A stretch of DNA of 64,000 nucleotides from Gordonibacter massiliensis (ex Traore et al. 2017) (GTDB lineage: Bacteria > Actinomycetota > Coriobacteriia > Coriobacteriales > Eggerthellaceae), in the NCBI GenBank assembly GCA_900170005.1, contig LT827128.1, positions 62,001 to 126,000 on the forward strand, given 5' to 3'. Positions within the stretch are counted from its first letter, which is position 1. Each line of letters opens with the position of its first letter. Positions 34,631 to 43,217 of the stretch are shown one piece after another. A program made the translations under genes and the position numbers. The notes below the pieces were generated by a model. The model was not told where the DNA came from. It did not search any database and saw only the letters and a list, made by a program, of their open reading frames with translations.

Positions 34631-35143
34631 ATGCAACTGGGAATCACCATACCGCTGCAACGGTTCCTGCGCCTGCCGCGTCCGCCGTACGGCGAGGTGG
34701 ACGACCTCTTCTTCTGCTGGGAGGCGCACCGCGTGACGCTCGGCGGGCGCGACGTGCTGCTCCTGGCGAACGCGGGCAACCGGTTCGTGGCGGCCGCGTG
34801 CATGCAGCCCGCCGACTGGCGCGCATGGGAGGACGTGGCGGTTGAGGCGATTCGCCGCGCGCTGGCCGCATCGGGGTTCGGCGAGCGCGAGATAGGCGCC
34901 TATCTGTTCTTCGCCGGCGCGTCCGAGGTGACGCGGACGCACGGCCGCCGCCCGGTGGCCTTCCTGAACGTGCTGGTGGACAAGCTGCTGGCGTTCCCCT
35001 TCGATACGGACTGCGCGTTTCCGGCCGATCTGTGCCGTTTCGCGAACGAGCGCCTGCCCGGCAAGGCGGCGATGTTCGAAGGGGCGGGGCTCGCCGCCGA
35101 GCGCTTCGCGCAAGACGTGCGAAGAGTGGGGGTATCCGTTTGA
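34631..35143 (+). CDS. DUF6933-like protein of unknown function
   Basis: A 170-residue cytosolic protein. The pattern 'FFCWEAHRVTLGGRDVLLLANAGNRFV' and 'RRPVAFLNVLVDKL' resembles the DUF6933 family (proteins with a 'LFSWHAN...VLVNDKNRY' motif), whose function is unknown. The gene begins two bases after the patatin stop (TAGGATG), so the two are translationally coupled. This suggests joint use, though no interaction is known. ATG 34631 has GGGCGG upstream, a weak site consistent with coupling. Confidence 0.6.
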   Translation: MQLGITIPLQRFLRLPRPPYGEVDDLFFCWEAHRVTLGGRDVLLLANAGNRFVAAACMQPADWRAWEDVAVEAIRRALAASGFGEREIGAYLFFAGASEVTRTHGRRPVAFLNVLVDKLLAFPFDTDCAFPADLCRFANERLPGKAAMFEGAGLAAERFAQDVRRVGVSV

Positions 35144-35215
35144 CGCGCACGGCGCCGCGCCGGTCGCGCGGGGCGGCGCGCAATGCTACCATGGGGGCCG
35201 ACAGAAAGGATGCCG

Positions 35216-35971
35216 ATGGTTGCAGGCGGCGACGGGGCCACGTCAAAACTCGAACTGATCATGGGGCGCGCGGGCGTGGAGCGCCTGGCGGCCTCCACCG
35301 TCATGGTGCTGGGCTTGGGCGGCGTGGGCTCGAACTGCGTGGAGGCGCTCGCGCGCGGCGGCGTGGGCGGCCTGGTCGTGGTGGACCACGACGTGGTGCA
35401 GGCCAGCAACATCAACCGGCAGGCCATTGCCTTCCACAGCACCCTCGGACGCAAGAAAACCGACGTGGTGCGCGCCATGGTGGCCGACATCAACCCGTCG
35501 GCGCGCGTGGAGCCGCTCGATACGTTCGTGCTGGCCGAGAACGTGCCCGAGCTGCTGGGCACGTACCGCGACCGGGTCGACTACGTGGTGGACGCCATCG
35601 ACACCGTATCCACGAAGCTGGCCATCGCGCAGTACGCCGACGCGCAGGGTATTCGCCTGATCAGCAGCATGGGCGCGGCCAACAAGCTGCGTCCCGAGTG
35701 CTTCCGCGCGGCCGACGTGTACGACACGGTGAACTGCCCGCTCTGCCGCATCATGCGCAAGGAGGGGCGCAAGCGCGGCATCCGGCACCTGCGCGTGCTG
35801 TACTCGTGCGAGGAGCCGGTGCGCGTGCCGGTGCGCGAGGGGGCTGCCCGGCGCGAGCGGTCGAATTTGGGCACGGCGTCGTACGTGCCGCCCATCATGG
35901 GGCAGATGATCGCCGGCGAGGTCCTGCGCGAGCTGGCGGGCGTGGATGCGGACGCGGGGAGCGCGCGATGA
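35216..35971 (+). CDS. tcdA: tRNA threonylcarbamoyladenosine dehydratase (TcdA/E1-like)
   Basis: A 251-residue ThiF/E1-like enzyme. Its Rossmann loop 'VLGLGGVGSNCVEALARGG', 'DHDVVQASNINRQ' and 'DAIDTVSTKLAI' match TcdA (CsdL), which uses ATP to close t6A37 in tRNA to its cyclic form. The middle 'SSMGAANKLRPE' and 'CPLCRIMRKEGRKRG' are also typical. ATG 35216 follows AGAAAGGA; a second ATG at 35210 overlaps it. It overlaps tatD by 4 nt (ATGA). A ThiF paralogue role cannot be fully excluded. Confidence 0.88.
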   Translation: MVAGGDGATSKLELIMGRAGVERLAASTVMVLGLGGVGSNCVEALARGGVGGLVVVDHDVVQASNINRQAIAFHSTLGRKKTDVVRAMVADINPSARVEPLDTFVLAENVPELLGTYRDRVDYVVDAIDTVSTKLAIAQYADAQGIRLISSMGAANKLRPECFRAADVYDTVNCPLCRIMRKEGRKRGIRHLRVLYSCEEPVRVPVREGAARRERSNLGTASYVPPIMGQMIAGEVLRELAGVDADAGSAR

Positions 35972-36903
35972 CGACCGCCGCTTGTCATCCTGAGCATTCG
36001 ACGGTCCAGCGCACTGTCGAGGCCCCGAGCACGCGAAGCGAGCGCTGGGAGGCGTCGCGAAGCGACGACGCGAAGGCCGCCCCAGCTTGTCATCCTGAGC
36101 GGAGGCCGAAGGCCGAAGTCGAAGGATCTCCTGCGGAGTCGGCGGAGGGGCTGTTCGACCTGCATTGCCACCTTGACTTCGCGGAAGACCCCGCCGAACT
36201 GGCGGCCGGGTTGGCCGAACGGGGCGTCGGGTGCCTGTCCGTGACGGTGACGCCCGAAGGCTACGGGCGCGCCGCCGACCTGCTGGGCGCGTGCGGGAAC
36301 GTGCGGGTGGGCGCCGGCCTGCATCCGTGGTGGGTGGAGGCCGGGCCGGCGGGCGAAGACGCGGCCGAGCGGGCGGCGGCCAACGCGGCCGCATCCCGGT
36401 ACGTCGGCGAGGTGGGCCTCGACTTCGGCACCGCGCACGCCTCCACGCGGGACGCCCAGATCGCCGCGTTCGAGCGCATCGCGCGCGCCTGCGCCGCCGA
36501 GGGCGGCAAGGTGCTCTCGATCCATGCCGTGAAATCGGCGGGCAAGGTGCTGGACGTGCTGGAGCGCGCGGGCGCGCTAGCCGAGAACACCTGCATCTTC
36601 CACTGGTTCTCCGGCACGTCCGACGAGCTGCAGCGCGCCATCCGCGCCGGCTGCTGCTTCTCGGTGGGCCCCCATATGCTGGCGTCGAAACGCGGCCGCG
36701 CCTACGCGCAGGCCGTTCCCGCCAAGCGCCTGCTGCTGGAAACCGACGAACCGCCTGTCAGCGGCGCGCCGGTTCCGCCGGAGGAGTTCGCCCGTCTGCT
36801 GCAGAGCGCTCTGGCCGAGGTGGCCGCGCTGCGCCGTGAAGATCCCGTTGTCCTTTCCGACCGCATCGCCCGAACCAGCCGGGATCTGCTGGCGCGCCCC
36901 TGA
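35968..36903 (+). CDS. tatD: TatD family metal-dependent hydrolase with repeat-encoded N-terminus
   Basis: A 311-residue TIM-barrel phosphoesterase/DNase of the TatD family. Metal-binding signatures appear as 'LHCHLDFAE' (residues about 62-69), 'VGEVGLDFG', 'SIHAVKSAG', 'FHWFSG' and 'LLLETDEP'. The family acts on DNA ends or nucleotides and is involved in repair or turnover. The start overlaps the tcdA stop (ATGA at 35968-35971). Residues 5-55 come from two tandem 'GTCATCCTGAGC' repeats and do not look like any TatD. Homologues begin at about residue 60, so this leader is a repeat insertion behind the native start. It probably forms an unstructured tail. Confidence 0.85.
   Translation: MTTAACHPEHSTVQRTVEAPSTRSERWEASRSDDAKAAPACHPERRPKAEVEGSPAESAEGLFDLHCHLDFAEDPAELAAGLAERGVGCLSVTVTPEGYGRAADLLGACGNVRVGAGLHPWWVEAGPAGEDAAERAAANAAASRYVGEVGLDFGTAHASTRDAQIAAFERIARACAAEGGKVLSIHAVKSAGKVLDVLERAGALAENTCIFHWFSGTSDELQRAIRAGCCFSVGPHMLASKRGRAYAQAVPAKRLLLETDEPPVSGAPVPPEEFARLLQSALAEVAALRREDPVVLSDRIARTSRDLLARP
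35981..36141 (+). repeat. Tandem 'GTCATCCTGAGC' repeats at the tatD start
   Basis: Two partial copies, beginning CTTGTCATCCTGAGC at 35981 and at 36086, lie within the first 60 codons of tatD. The second continues GTCGAAGGATCTCCTGCGG like the intergenic family. Both lack the outer GCTGTTAAACC ends. Confidence 0.8.
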
Positions 36904-36939
36904 AGCACGGGGGATCGACCGCCCGGTGCCGCGACCATA

Positions 36940-37029
36940 GGCGGCGCCGAGAACCTGTACCTCTCGTTCGGCTTCTCCTTCACGGGGAAGGTCGAGAACG
37001 GTGAGCACTACTACGATCTGCGCCTGTAA
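36940..37029 (+). pseudogene. C-terminal remnant of a GNAT acetyltransferase
   Basis: Ninety bases read 'ENLYLSFGFSFTGKVENG' then 'EHYYDLRL' and a stop, the pattern that ends many GNAT N-acetyltransferases (beta-strand with 'YxxxGF...TGE'). The acetyl-CoA-binding core is absent. It lies in the frame right after the tatD stop with no start of its own. Confidence 0.5.
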
Positions 37030-37061
37030 CGTTCTCGCATGGAGACGCCGCGCCGCCCGCG

Positions 37062-37535
37062 TCAACGCAAGAGGCTCGCGAACCTCGCGAGCGCTTTGGA
37101 GCAGGAATAGCCCTGTACGAGCCCCGCTTTCGTCGTGAAGGCGGTGAGGACGGCCTGCGCGCCGCCTCCCTCCGGGCGCACCTCCACCACCACGACCGCC
37201 GGGTTCGCCAGGATGCCTTTGCTGAAGTAGGCGACGAAGGGGAACGCGGTCGGGGCTTCGCGCAGCGTCAGCAGATCCTTTCCCAGGCGAGCGGCCGCGT
37301 TCTTCACCTGCGCCACGGCCTCGGGGAACGGAACGGAAAGCGGCACGACCTCCGTTTCGGTGCGCAGCTTGCCGGCTTTGGCGTACGCCGCCGACGAGTC
37401 GGCGGTGCCCGCTCCTCCGGCAAGGGCCTCCAAGGGGTCTCCGCTCAACACGCCGTCGAGGAAGGCGAGGGGGTTCGCGCCCGACACGGCCTGCCCTTTC
37501 GCCAGGATGTTCCTGATCTCGTTCGTGGCTTGCAT
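37062..37535 (-). CDS. Conserved hypothetical protein, unknown function
   Basis: A 157-residue soluble alpha/beta protein I cannot assign. The N-terminal third is helical and Gly/Ala-rich ('AFLDGVLSGDPLEALAGG'). The remainder alternates strands and helices ('AVAQVKNAAARLGKDLL', 'AVVVVEVRPEGGGAQAVLTAF'). It has one Cys and no membrane segment. ATG 37535 has AAAGGAG five bases upstream, a strong ribosome site that fixes the start and supports expression. The neighbours, on the other strand, give no clue. Confidence 0.6.
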   Translation of the reverse strand: MQATNEIRNILAKGQAVSGANPLAFLDGVLSGDPLEALAGGAGTADSSAAYAKAGKLRTETEVVPLSVPFPEAVAQVKNAAARLGKDLLTLREAPTAFPFVAYFSKGILANPAVVVVEVRPEGGGAQAVLTAFTTKAGLVQGYSCSKALARFASLLR

Positions 37536-37802
37536 GTTCGGCTCCTTTCGGCGGGCGACGGTGCGGCCGGCTTTTCGCCGGGGCTTCGCATCCATGGTAG
37601 GCCCCCATGCACATCAAACGATACTGGCGACGGCGGTGCTCCCCGCGATGCTCGGGGCTGGGCGGCCAAGGCGCCTTTCCGACCTTCTCACGCGATCCCA
37701 ACGTCGTGTTGACGCTTGCGGTTCGGGTGGCGGGTTACGGACGGGCCTTCGATACCATGGGGCCGATAGGCTGCAACGGTTCGCTGCGGAAGGAGGCACC
37801 CG

Positions 37803-38165
37803 ATGGAGATGGGCTCGCTGCCCGAATGGTTCACGGCATGCGCCGAGCTGCTGGCGGTGTGCACGGCGCTGTTCCTTCCCCAGATCACCGCCCGCCACGC
37901 GCGCATGGAGAGCTACGTGCGCATGCGCCGTGTGACGAAAGGGCTGCTGACCTCGTTCGCGGACGATCGCGAGAGCCACGGTGCCGAGCCCGTCGACGAA
38001 CTCGAGAGCGCCAAGGACCTGCAGCTCTACCTGCGCGTGGCGTTCTTCGCGCTGAGCGAACCGCGCGAGATCGAGCTGCGCGACGAAGTGCAGAGGCTGT
38101 ATCGCGTTCTCGCGCGCCCGCAGCCCGACATAGCGGCCGTGCGCAAGGAGATCGCGGCCCTGTAA
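37803..38165 (+). CDS. Small single-pass protein, unknown function
   Basis: A 120-residue protein with one N-terminal hydrophobic segment (residues 9-26, 'FTACAELLAVCTALFLP') and an amphipathic, charged helical rest. I recognise no family. ATG 37803 follows AAGGAGG by seven bases, a strong site. It precedes the second patatin gene by 50 nt on the same strand and may be co-transcribed with it. Confidence 0.6.
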   Translation: MEMGSLPEWFTACAELLAVCTALFLPQITARHARMESYVRMRRVTKGLLTSFADDRESHGAEPVDELESAKDLQLYLRVAFFALSEPREIELRDEVQRLYRVLARPQPDIAAVRKEIAAL

Positions 38166-38215
38166 AGCTCGCGCGGGCGCTTAGGCGGCGGGCGAGCAGG
38201 GATGGAGGAGCGACG

Positions 38216-39094
38216 ATGGAGAGCACCGTGCACGGCGTGGCGCTCGTGTTCGAGGGCGGCGGCATGCGCAACTCGTACTCGGCGGGCGCGCTTTCGGTGA
38301 TGCTGGAGAACGGGCTGTACTTCGACGACGTGTACGGCCTGTCCGCGGGTGCGACGAACGCGGTGGACTACCTGTCGCGCGATGCGCGCCGCGCGAAGGC
38401 GTCGTTCACCGCGTGCCTCGTGGGACCCTCGTTTCGGTGGTGGCTCGCGCCGCTCGCGTTCGCGGACGGCCTCGGGGCGCTACGCCGCGGCGACGGCGAG
38501 GCGCGAACCGGCTGTGCGCTGCCATTCGACTTCGCGGCGTTCCAGGCGAACCCGGCGCGGCTCACGCTGCAGGCCGTCGATCGCGACAGCGGCGAAACGG
38601 CGTACTTCGCGCGCGGAGATTTTCCCACGCAGGAGGCGCTCATGGAGCGCGTGCGCGCCTCGCTGAGCTACCCCATCGTGTTCCCGCCCACGCGCATCGA
38701 CGGCCGTGCGCTGTACGACGGCGGCATCGGCGACGGGGCCGGCATCATGCTGCCGCGCGCGAAGGCCGACGGCTTGCGGCGGTTCTTCGTCGTATGCACG
38801 CGCCCGCGCGGTTTCCGCCGACCCGAACGCCCCAACCGCCTCTACGACGCGTTCTTCTGGAGGCGCCCCCGCATGCGCGTGGCGCTGGACACGTGGGCTC
38901 GACGCTACAACGCCGAGCTCGACCTGCTCGCGCGTTTGGAGGCCGAGGGCAGCGCCTACGTGTTCTACGCGAACGACCAGGGCGTCGCGAACACCGAGCG
39001 CGACCAGGCGAAGCTCGTCGCCAACTTCGCACGCGGAAAGGCCCAGGCCGAATCCGAGCTCGGCGCGTGGGAGCGGTTCCTGGACAAGCGCTGA
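38216..39094 (+). CDS. Patatin-like phospholipase (second paralogue)
   Basis: The 292-residue product repeats the design of the patatin at 33718: 'EGGGMRNSYSAGAL' (oxyanion loop), 'YGLSAGAT' (Ser nucleophile) and 'LYDGGIGDG' (catalytic Asp). The ends are also alike ('AKLVANFARGKAQAESELGAWERFL'). The two are clearly paralogues rather than a recent duplication, as many positions differ. A GGAGGAG lies seven bases before ATG 38216. It is probably in one unit with the small membrane protein upstream. Confidence 0.85.
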   Translation: MESTVHGVALVFEGGGMRNSYSAGALSVMLENGLYFDDVYGLSAGATNAVDYLSRDARRAKASFTACLVGPSFRWWLAPLAFADGLGALRRGDGEARTGCALPFDFAAFQANPARLTLQAVDRDSGETAYFARGDFPTQEALMERVRASLSYPIVFPPTRIDGRALYDGGIGDGAGIMLPRAKADGLRRFFVVCTRPRGFRRPERPNRLYDAFFWRRPRMRVALDTWARRYNAELDLLARLEAEGSAYVFYANDQGVANTERDQAKLVANFARGKAQAESELGAWERFLDKR

Positions 39095-39696
39095 TGTGGT
39101 GCGGCAAAGTGGTCGCTTGACACGTGCCTGGGGCTTGCGTCAAAAGCCCCCGTGGTTGCACGCTCATGCCGCGCCGTCGAGCCCGCCGTCGAGCCGAAAT
39201 CGGCCTGGGCCGTTCGGAGCCGCGCGGCACCGGATCGCCGTCGGGTGCCGCGCAGAGGACGCGTGGCGCGTCGACGAAGGTTTTGATGCGGCGGATCGCC
39301 CTTGAAGCGCACGAAAATCACCGCTGTGAAGCTCGCGGCTTTGAGGGTCGGCGCGAACGCGTTTTTCGAGCTGGGAAAACGTTCGCGGCATGCGAGGCGG
39401 GGACGGGCGAGGGCCCTTCGAGGACGCGTCGGGGCCGTCGAATCGCTTCACAGCGGTGATTTTCGTGCGTTTCGGTGGTTGCTGAAGGCATCGAACTCAA
39501 GGCGTTCGCCACGCTGCTCGGCATCGAGTTCAAGCTGAACGTGCGCGATATGAGCATGGTGGTCTGGTCGCACTGGCCGTGGCGTGCACGGCCGTGGCCG
39601 TTCGGTTCTTACGATGGGAAAAGGGCAAAAACGGTCGAGCACGTGCGGGCGCGTACGGTAGAGTGGGGTCGCGACGGTTGAAAGGGGCGGTGCGGA
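39095..39696. other. Intergenic region with a MITE and a decayed membrane-helix fragment
   Basis: About 600 bp. It contains copy D of the 'AAAATCACCG' element. After it, from about 39480 to 39640, two frames read 'LLGIEFKLNVRDM' and, shifted, 'EHGGLVALAVACTAVAVRF' then 'LRWEKGK'. Together these resemble the end of a CorA-like metal transporter, but too little remains to be sure. Nothing else is supported. Confidence 0.3.
39307..39469 (+). mobile_element. 163-bp MITE-like element, 'AAAATCACCG' family, copy D
   Basis: The ends GCGCACGAAAATCACCGCTG plus TGAAGC and the mirrored GCTTCACAGCGGTGATTTTC plus GTGCG form perfect 25-bp inverted repeats. The end sequence differs from the other copies after 'AAAATCACCG' but does so symmetrically. 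The inner core TTTTTCGAGCTGGGAAAACG (39362-39381) is shared with them. Confidence 0.78.
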
Positions 39697-40581
39697 GTGA
39701 ACGACCAGGTGCTGGCGGTGCAGCGGATGCAAGACCACCTTGAGGCGCACGTCGAGGACGACGTGTCGATCGAGGACTTGGCCGCCGTGTCGCTGTTCTC
39801 GCCGTGGCATTCCTACCGGCTGTTCAAGCGCTACACGGGCATGACGCCGGCCGACTACCAGCGCCGCCTGCGCCTCTCGCATTCGGCCGCGCGCCTGCGC
39901 GAGGAGGGACGGCGCGTGGCCGACGTCGCGTTCGAGTCGGGCTTCGGCAGCGTGGACGGCTACCAGCGCGCGTTTTTGCGCGAGTTCGGCTGCAACCCGG
40001 GCGCCTACGCGGCCGAGCCGGTGCCCATCGGGCTGTTCATCCCCTACGGCGTGAAGTTCGAGGAGCTGCGCCACGCGCACGAGCCCGCCTCGACGGGGGA
40101 GGCGCGCACCGTGCTGGTGCAGGTGGTGGAGAAGCCGGCGCGGCGCGTGGTGCTGAAGCGCGGCGTGCGGGCGTTCGACTACTTCTCGTACGGCGAGGAG
40201 GTGGGCAGCGAGGTGTGGGGCCTGATCACGAGCATGGAGCAGCTGGGCGGCGAGCCGGTGAGCCTGTGGTTGCCGCCGCACCTCCGCCCGGCTGGCACGT
40301 CCGTTTACGTGCAGGGCGCGGAGATGCCCGCCGGATTCGACGGCCCCGTGCCGGACGGTTTCGACGTCGTCGATCTGCCGGCCGCCACCTACCTCTCGTT
40401 TCGGGGCGAGCCCTTCCGCGAGGAGGATTTCCTCGGTGCCGTACGATCCGTGCAGCGCGCGATGGAGCGCTACGACCCGGCCGCTATCGGCCACGCATGG
40501 GACGACGACAACCCCCGCGTGCAGTACGAGCCCGATCCGGTTGCCGGCTACGTGGAGATGCGCGCGGTGAAACGGGCGTAG
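39697..40581 (+). CDS. AraC family regulator with GyrI-like effector domain
   Basis: A 294-residue activator. The N-terminal AraC double helix-turn-helix spans residues 5-105 ('SIEDLAAVSLFSPWHSYRLFK', 'GMTPADYQRRLRLSHSAARL', 'VADVAFESGFGSVDGYQRAF'). A C-terminal GyrI/SOUL-like ligand domain follows (about 130-290: 'PARRVVLKRGVRAFDYF', 'YEPDPVAGYVEM'). This layout resembles Rob/BmrR-type multidrug-responsive regulators. The start GTG 39697 has AAAGGGGCGG upstream. Target genes are not apparent; the downstream sigma-factor operon is 180 nt away. Confidence 0.88.
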   Translation: MNDQVLAVQRMQDHLEAHVEDDVSIEDLAAVSLFSPWHSYRLFKRYTGMTPADYQRRLRLSHSAARLREEGRRVADVAFESGFGSVDGYQRAFLREFGCNPGAYAAEPVPIGLFIPYGVKFEELRHAHEPASTGEARTVLVQVVEKPARRVVLKRGVRAFDYFSYGEEVGSEVWGLITSMEQLGGEPVSLWLPPHLRPAGTSVYVQGAEMPAGFDGPVPDGFDVVDLPAATYLSFRGEPFREEDFLGAVRSVQRAMERYDPAAIGHAWDDDNPRVQYEPDPVAGYVEMRAVKRA

Positions 40582-40758
40582 GCGAGCGGTTCGTGCGTGG
40601 AGGCGCACAGCCCTGCCACCGCATGACTGGTCCTGCCCGTTTGCCCGGTGGCGACAAGAAGGTGCAGTATTCTGGGAGGCGCTTCTCCAAAACGTTTCAG
40701 GTTTTTCGCGCGGGGCCGCACATGTGGCCCCGTTCTTCCGTTAGGGAGGGTAGAGGAG

Positions 40759-41274
40759 GTGAAGCGGGGCTTGAAGAGCAGGCTGCGAGACGGCGAGGCG
40801 TTCGATCGCTTGGTCGAAGAACATTACGACGACGTGCTGGCGTACTGCCGACGGCATGCGCCGTCCTACGACGACGCACCAGACGTGGCGCAGGAGGCGT
40901 TCCTGCGCTTCGTGCGCAGTGGGCGCTCGCCGCGCGAGGGCAAGCCGCTCGCGTACCTGTTCACCATCGCGCGCAACCTCTGCATCGACGCCGCGCGGGT
41001 GCGGCGGCTTCCCGTCGGGCCTCTCGACGCGGACGTGCCCGACGGCTCGCCCGACGCCGATCCGGCGATCGCGATCGGGGGCGGCGAGGTGGGCGTGCTG
41101 GTCGACGCGCTCTCCCCTGAGCTGCGCGACGTAGTGGAGCTGCGCTTCGGCCAGGGGTTCAAGGTGGGCGAGATCGCGGACGTGCTGGGGGTCTCGCGGT
41201 TCGCGGTGAGCCGGCGGCTCAACCGGGCGCTCTCGGAGCTGCGGCGAGGGCTGGAAGGAAAGGACGAGGCATGA
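40759..41274 (+). CDS. ECF-type sigma-70 family RNA polymerase sigma factor
   Basis: A 171-residue sigma factor with region 2 (residues 10-80: 'FDRLVEEHYDDVLAYCRRH', 'APDVAQEAFLRFVRSG', 'PLAYLFTIARNLCIDAAR') and region 4 (about 112-165: 'LSPELRDVVELRFGQGF', 'GEIADVLGVSRFAVSRRLN'). Such factors direct RNA polymerase to stress or envelope promoters. GTG 40759 has GGAGGG eight bases upstream; the frame continues back to 40648 without similarity. It overlaps the next gene by 4 nt, as sigma/anti-sigma pairs commonly do. Confidence 0.9.
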   Translation: MKRGLKSRLRDGEAFDRLVEEHYDDVLAYCRRHAPSYDDAPDVAQEAFLRFVRSGRSPREGKPLAYLFTIARNLCIDAARVRRLPVGPLDADVPDGSPDADPAIAIGGGEVGVLVDALSPELRDVVELRFGQGFKVGEIADVLGVSRFAVSRRLNRALSELRRGLEGKDEA

Positions 41275-42110
41275 GCGACGTGGGAAAGCGGGACATGGAG
41301 CGGCTGCTGCGGGCGCACTACCGTGCCGAGCGCGGCGCGCCGGACGACGCGTCGAAGGCGGCGGTTCTCGCCGCCGTGCGCGCGGCGGTGGCGTCGGAGC
41401 AGCCGTCGGGAGCGGGCGCGGAAGCCGCGGCGGGCGCAACCTCGGGCGAGCGGGGCCGCGGGGCGACGTTCGCCGGGTTCGTCGCCGCCCAGGCGCGCTT
41501 CATCCATCCGCGCGTATGGGCGGCCCAGCTCGCGCTCGTGGCCGTCATGGCGGTCCTCTGCCTGCCGTCGAGCGGCATGGCGCACGGCTTCCCGGTCGCG
41601 TCGGGCATGCTGGCGGCGGCGACGGTGCTGGTGGGCCTGCCCGAGCTGCTGGCCAGCGCTGCGCACCGCGTGGCCGAGCTCGAGTACGCCTGCCGCTTCG
41701 ACTGCCGCGCGGTCGCGTTGGCGCGGCTGATCGTGCTGGGGTGTTCGGACGTGGTGACGGTCACCGCCATCGCGCTTGCGGCGCCCGTCATGCTCGGCGC
41801 CGATCCCTTCGCGTCGCTCGTGCACGCGTGCGTTCCCTACTTCCTCTCGTGCGCGGGCGCGCTGCTCGTGGCGCGCCGCTGCCCCTCGTCGCAGGCGTTG
41901 CCGCTGTCGTGCGCGTGGGCGCTGCTGGCGATCGCGGGCACGTATGCGGCGTTCTACCTCGTCCCCGATGCGTACGCCCAGGCGTCGACGTGGGCATGGG
42001 CGCTCGTGGCGGCGGCCTCGCTCGGCTGGGCCGCGCGCGAAGTGCGCACGTGGATTCGCGGCATCGAGGGCGGCCTCGACGTGTTCGCCCCCGCGTCGGC
42101 TCCCCGATGA
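41271..42110 (+). CDS. Six-helix membrane protein, candidate sigma-factor partner
   Basis: A 279-residue protein with a cytosolic N-terminal segment of about 75 residues and about six membrane helices. It has no zinc-binding anti-sigma (ZAS) His/Cys motif and I do not recognise a family. Starting at ATG 41271 inside the sigma gene stop (ATGA), it is co-translated with the sigma factor and is followed 59 nt later by an ABC transporter. The position suggests an anti-sigma or sensory role, but that is inference only. Confidence 0.65.
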   Translation: MSDVGKRDMERLLRAHYRAERGAPDDASKAAVLAAVRAAVASEQPSGAGAEAAAGATSGERGRGATFAGFVAAQARFIHPRVWAAQLALVAVMAVLCLPSSGMAHGFPVASGMLAAATVLVGLPELLASAAHRVAELEYACRFDCRAVALARLIVLGCSDVVTVTAIALAAPVMLGADPFASLVHACVPYFLSCAGALLVARRCPSSQALPLSCAWALLAIAGTYAAFYLVPDAYAQASTWAWALVAAASLGWAAREVRTWIRGIEGGLDVFAPASAPR

Positions 42111-42169
42111 GCCCGGCGGTGCCGGCGAATCCCGGAATTCGATGACCCTACGATGACAAGGAGCATGGC

Positions 42170-43051
42170 ATGGACCTGACGATAGACCGTCTGACCAAGC
42201 AGTTCGGATCGAAGATCGCGGTCGACCGCGTGTCGACCCGGTTGACGCCCGGCGTGTACGGCCTTCTGGGGGCGAACGGCGCGGGCAAGACCACCCTCAT
42301 GCGCATGGTGTGCGATGTGCTGCGCCCCACGTCCGGCGAGATACGCTTCGACGGCCGCGACGTGCGCCTGCTCGGCGACGAGTACCGCGCGCGGCTGGGT
42401 TACCTTCCGCAGGACTTCGGCTACTACCCCGATTTCTCGGCGCTCGACTTCATGTGCTACCTGGCGGCGCTCAAGGGGCTCGATCGCCGCGCGGCGCGCC
42501 GCCGCTCGCTCGAGCTGCTGGAAACGGTGGGCCTCGCCGACGTGGCGCGGCAGAAGGTGCGCACGTTCTCGGGCGGCATGAAGCAGCGCCTGGGCATCGC
42601 GCAAGCCGTGCTGAACGACCCTGCGGTGCTGGTGCTGGACGAGCCCACGGCCGGGCTCGACCCGAAGGAGCGCGTGCGGTTCCGCAACCTCATCGCCAGC
42701 TTCGCGCAGGACAAGATCGTCGTCCTGTCCACGCACATCGTGTCGGACGTCGAGTACATCGCCGATGAGATCCTCGTCATGCGCGCAGGCGCGTTCATCA
42801 TGCAGGGAGCGCCAACGGATGTGGTGGCCTCGGTGGCGGGGAAGGTGTGGGAGTGCCATGTGGACGTGCGGCAGGCGGACGAGCTGGCGGCGACCAGCTG
42901 CGTGAGCAACGTCCATTACGCCGCGGACGGACACGCCGTGGCGCGCGTCGTGGCCGACGAGGCTCCGGTGGCCGGCGCGAGGGCGCTCGATCCCACGCTG
43001 GAAGATGTGTACCTGTACGTGTTCCGCGACGAGGTGGTTCCGCTGTCCTGA
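42170..43051 (+). CDS. ABC transporter ATP-binding protein
   Basis: A 293-residue nucleotide-binding subunit with Walker A 'GANGAGKTT' (about 33-41), Q-loop 'YLPQDFGYY', signature 'FSGGMKQRLG', Walker B 'VLVLDEPTAGLD' and switch 'LSTHIVSD'. The C-terminal 80 residues are typical of ABC-2 exporters handling peptides or drugs. AAGGAG lies before ATG 42170. The permease follows after 166 nt. With the sigma factor upstream, this looks like a regulated export or resistance operon. Confidence 0.92.
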   Translation: MDLTIDRLTKQFGSKIAVDRVSTRLTPGVYGLLGANGAGKTTLMRMVCDVLRPTSGEIRFDGRDVRLLGDEYRARLGYLPQDFGYYPDFSALDFMCYLAALKGLDRRAARRRSLELLETVGLADVARQKVRTFSGGMKQRLGIAQAVLNDPAVLVLDEPTAGLDPKERVRFRNLIASFAQDKIVVLSTHIVSDVEYIADEILVMRAGAFIMQGAPTDVVASVAGKVWECHVDVRQADELAATSCVSNVHYAADGHAVARVVADEAPVAGARALDPTLEDVYLYVFRDEVVPLS

Positions 43052-43217
43052 CGGACGGCGGAACGTGCCGACGCTGCGAAGCGTCGATGCGCTCGATCTC
43101 GCCTCTTTTTCGCTTGCCCTCACGTGCGAAGCACGCTCGGCCGCGAAACGGGGCGATCTCGAGCACCTCGACGCTTCTCGCTGACTTTTATTCAACTGGT
43201 GGGAGAAGGAATATACC

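Noticed and set aside
39475-39681. A 68-codon open frame after MITE copy D
   Set aside because: No ribosome site and composition unlike a protein; at most a decayed fragment of a membrane transporter.
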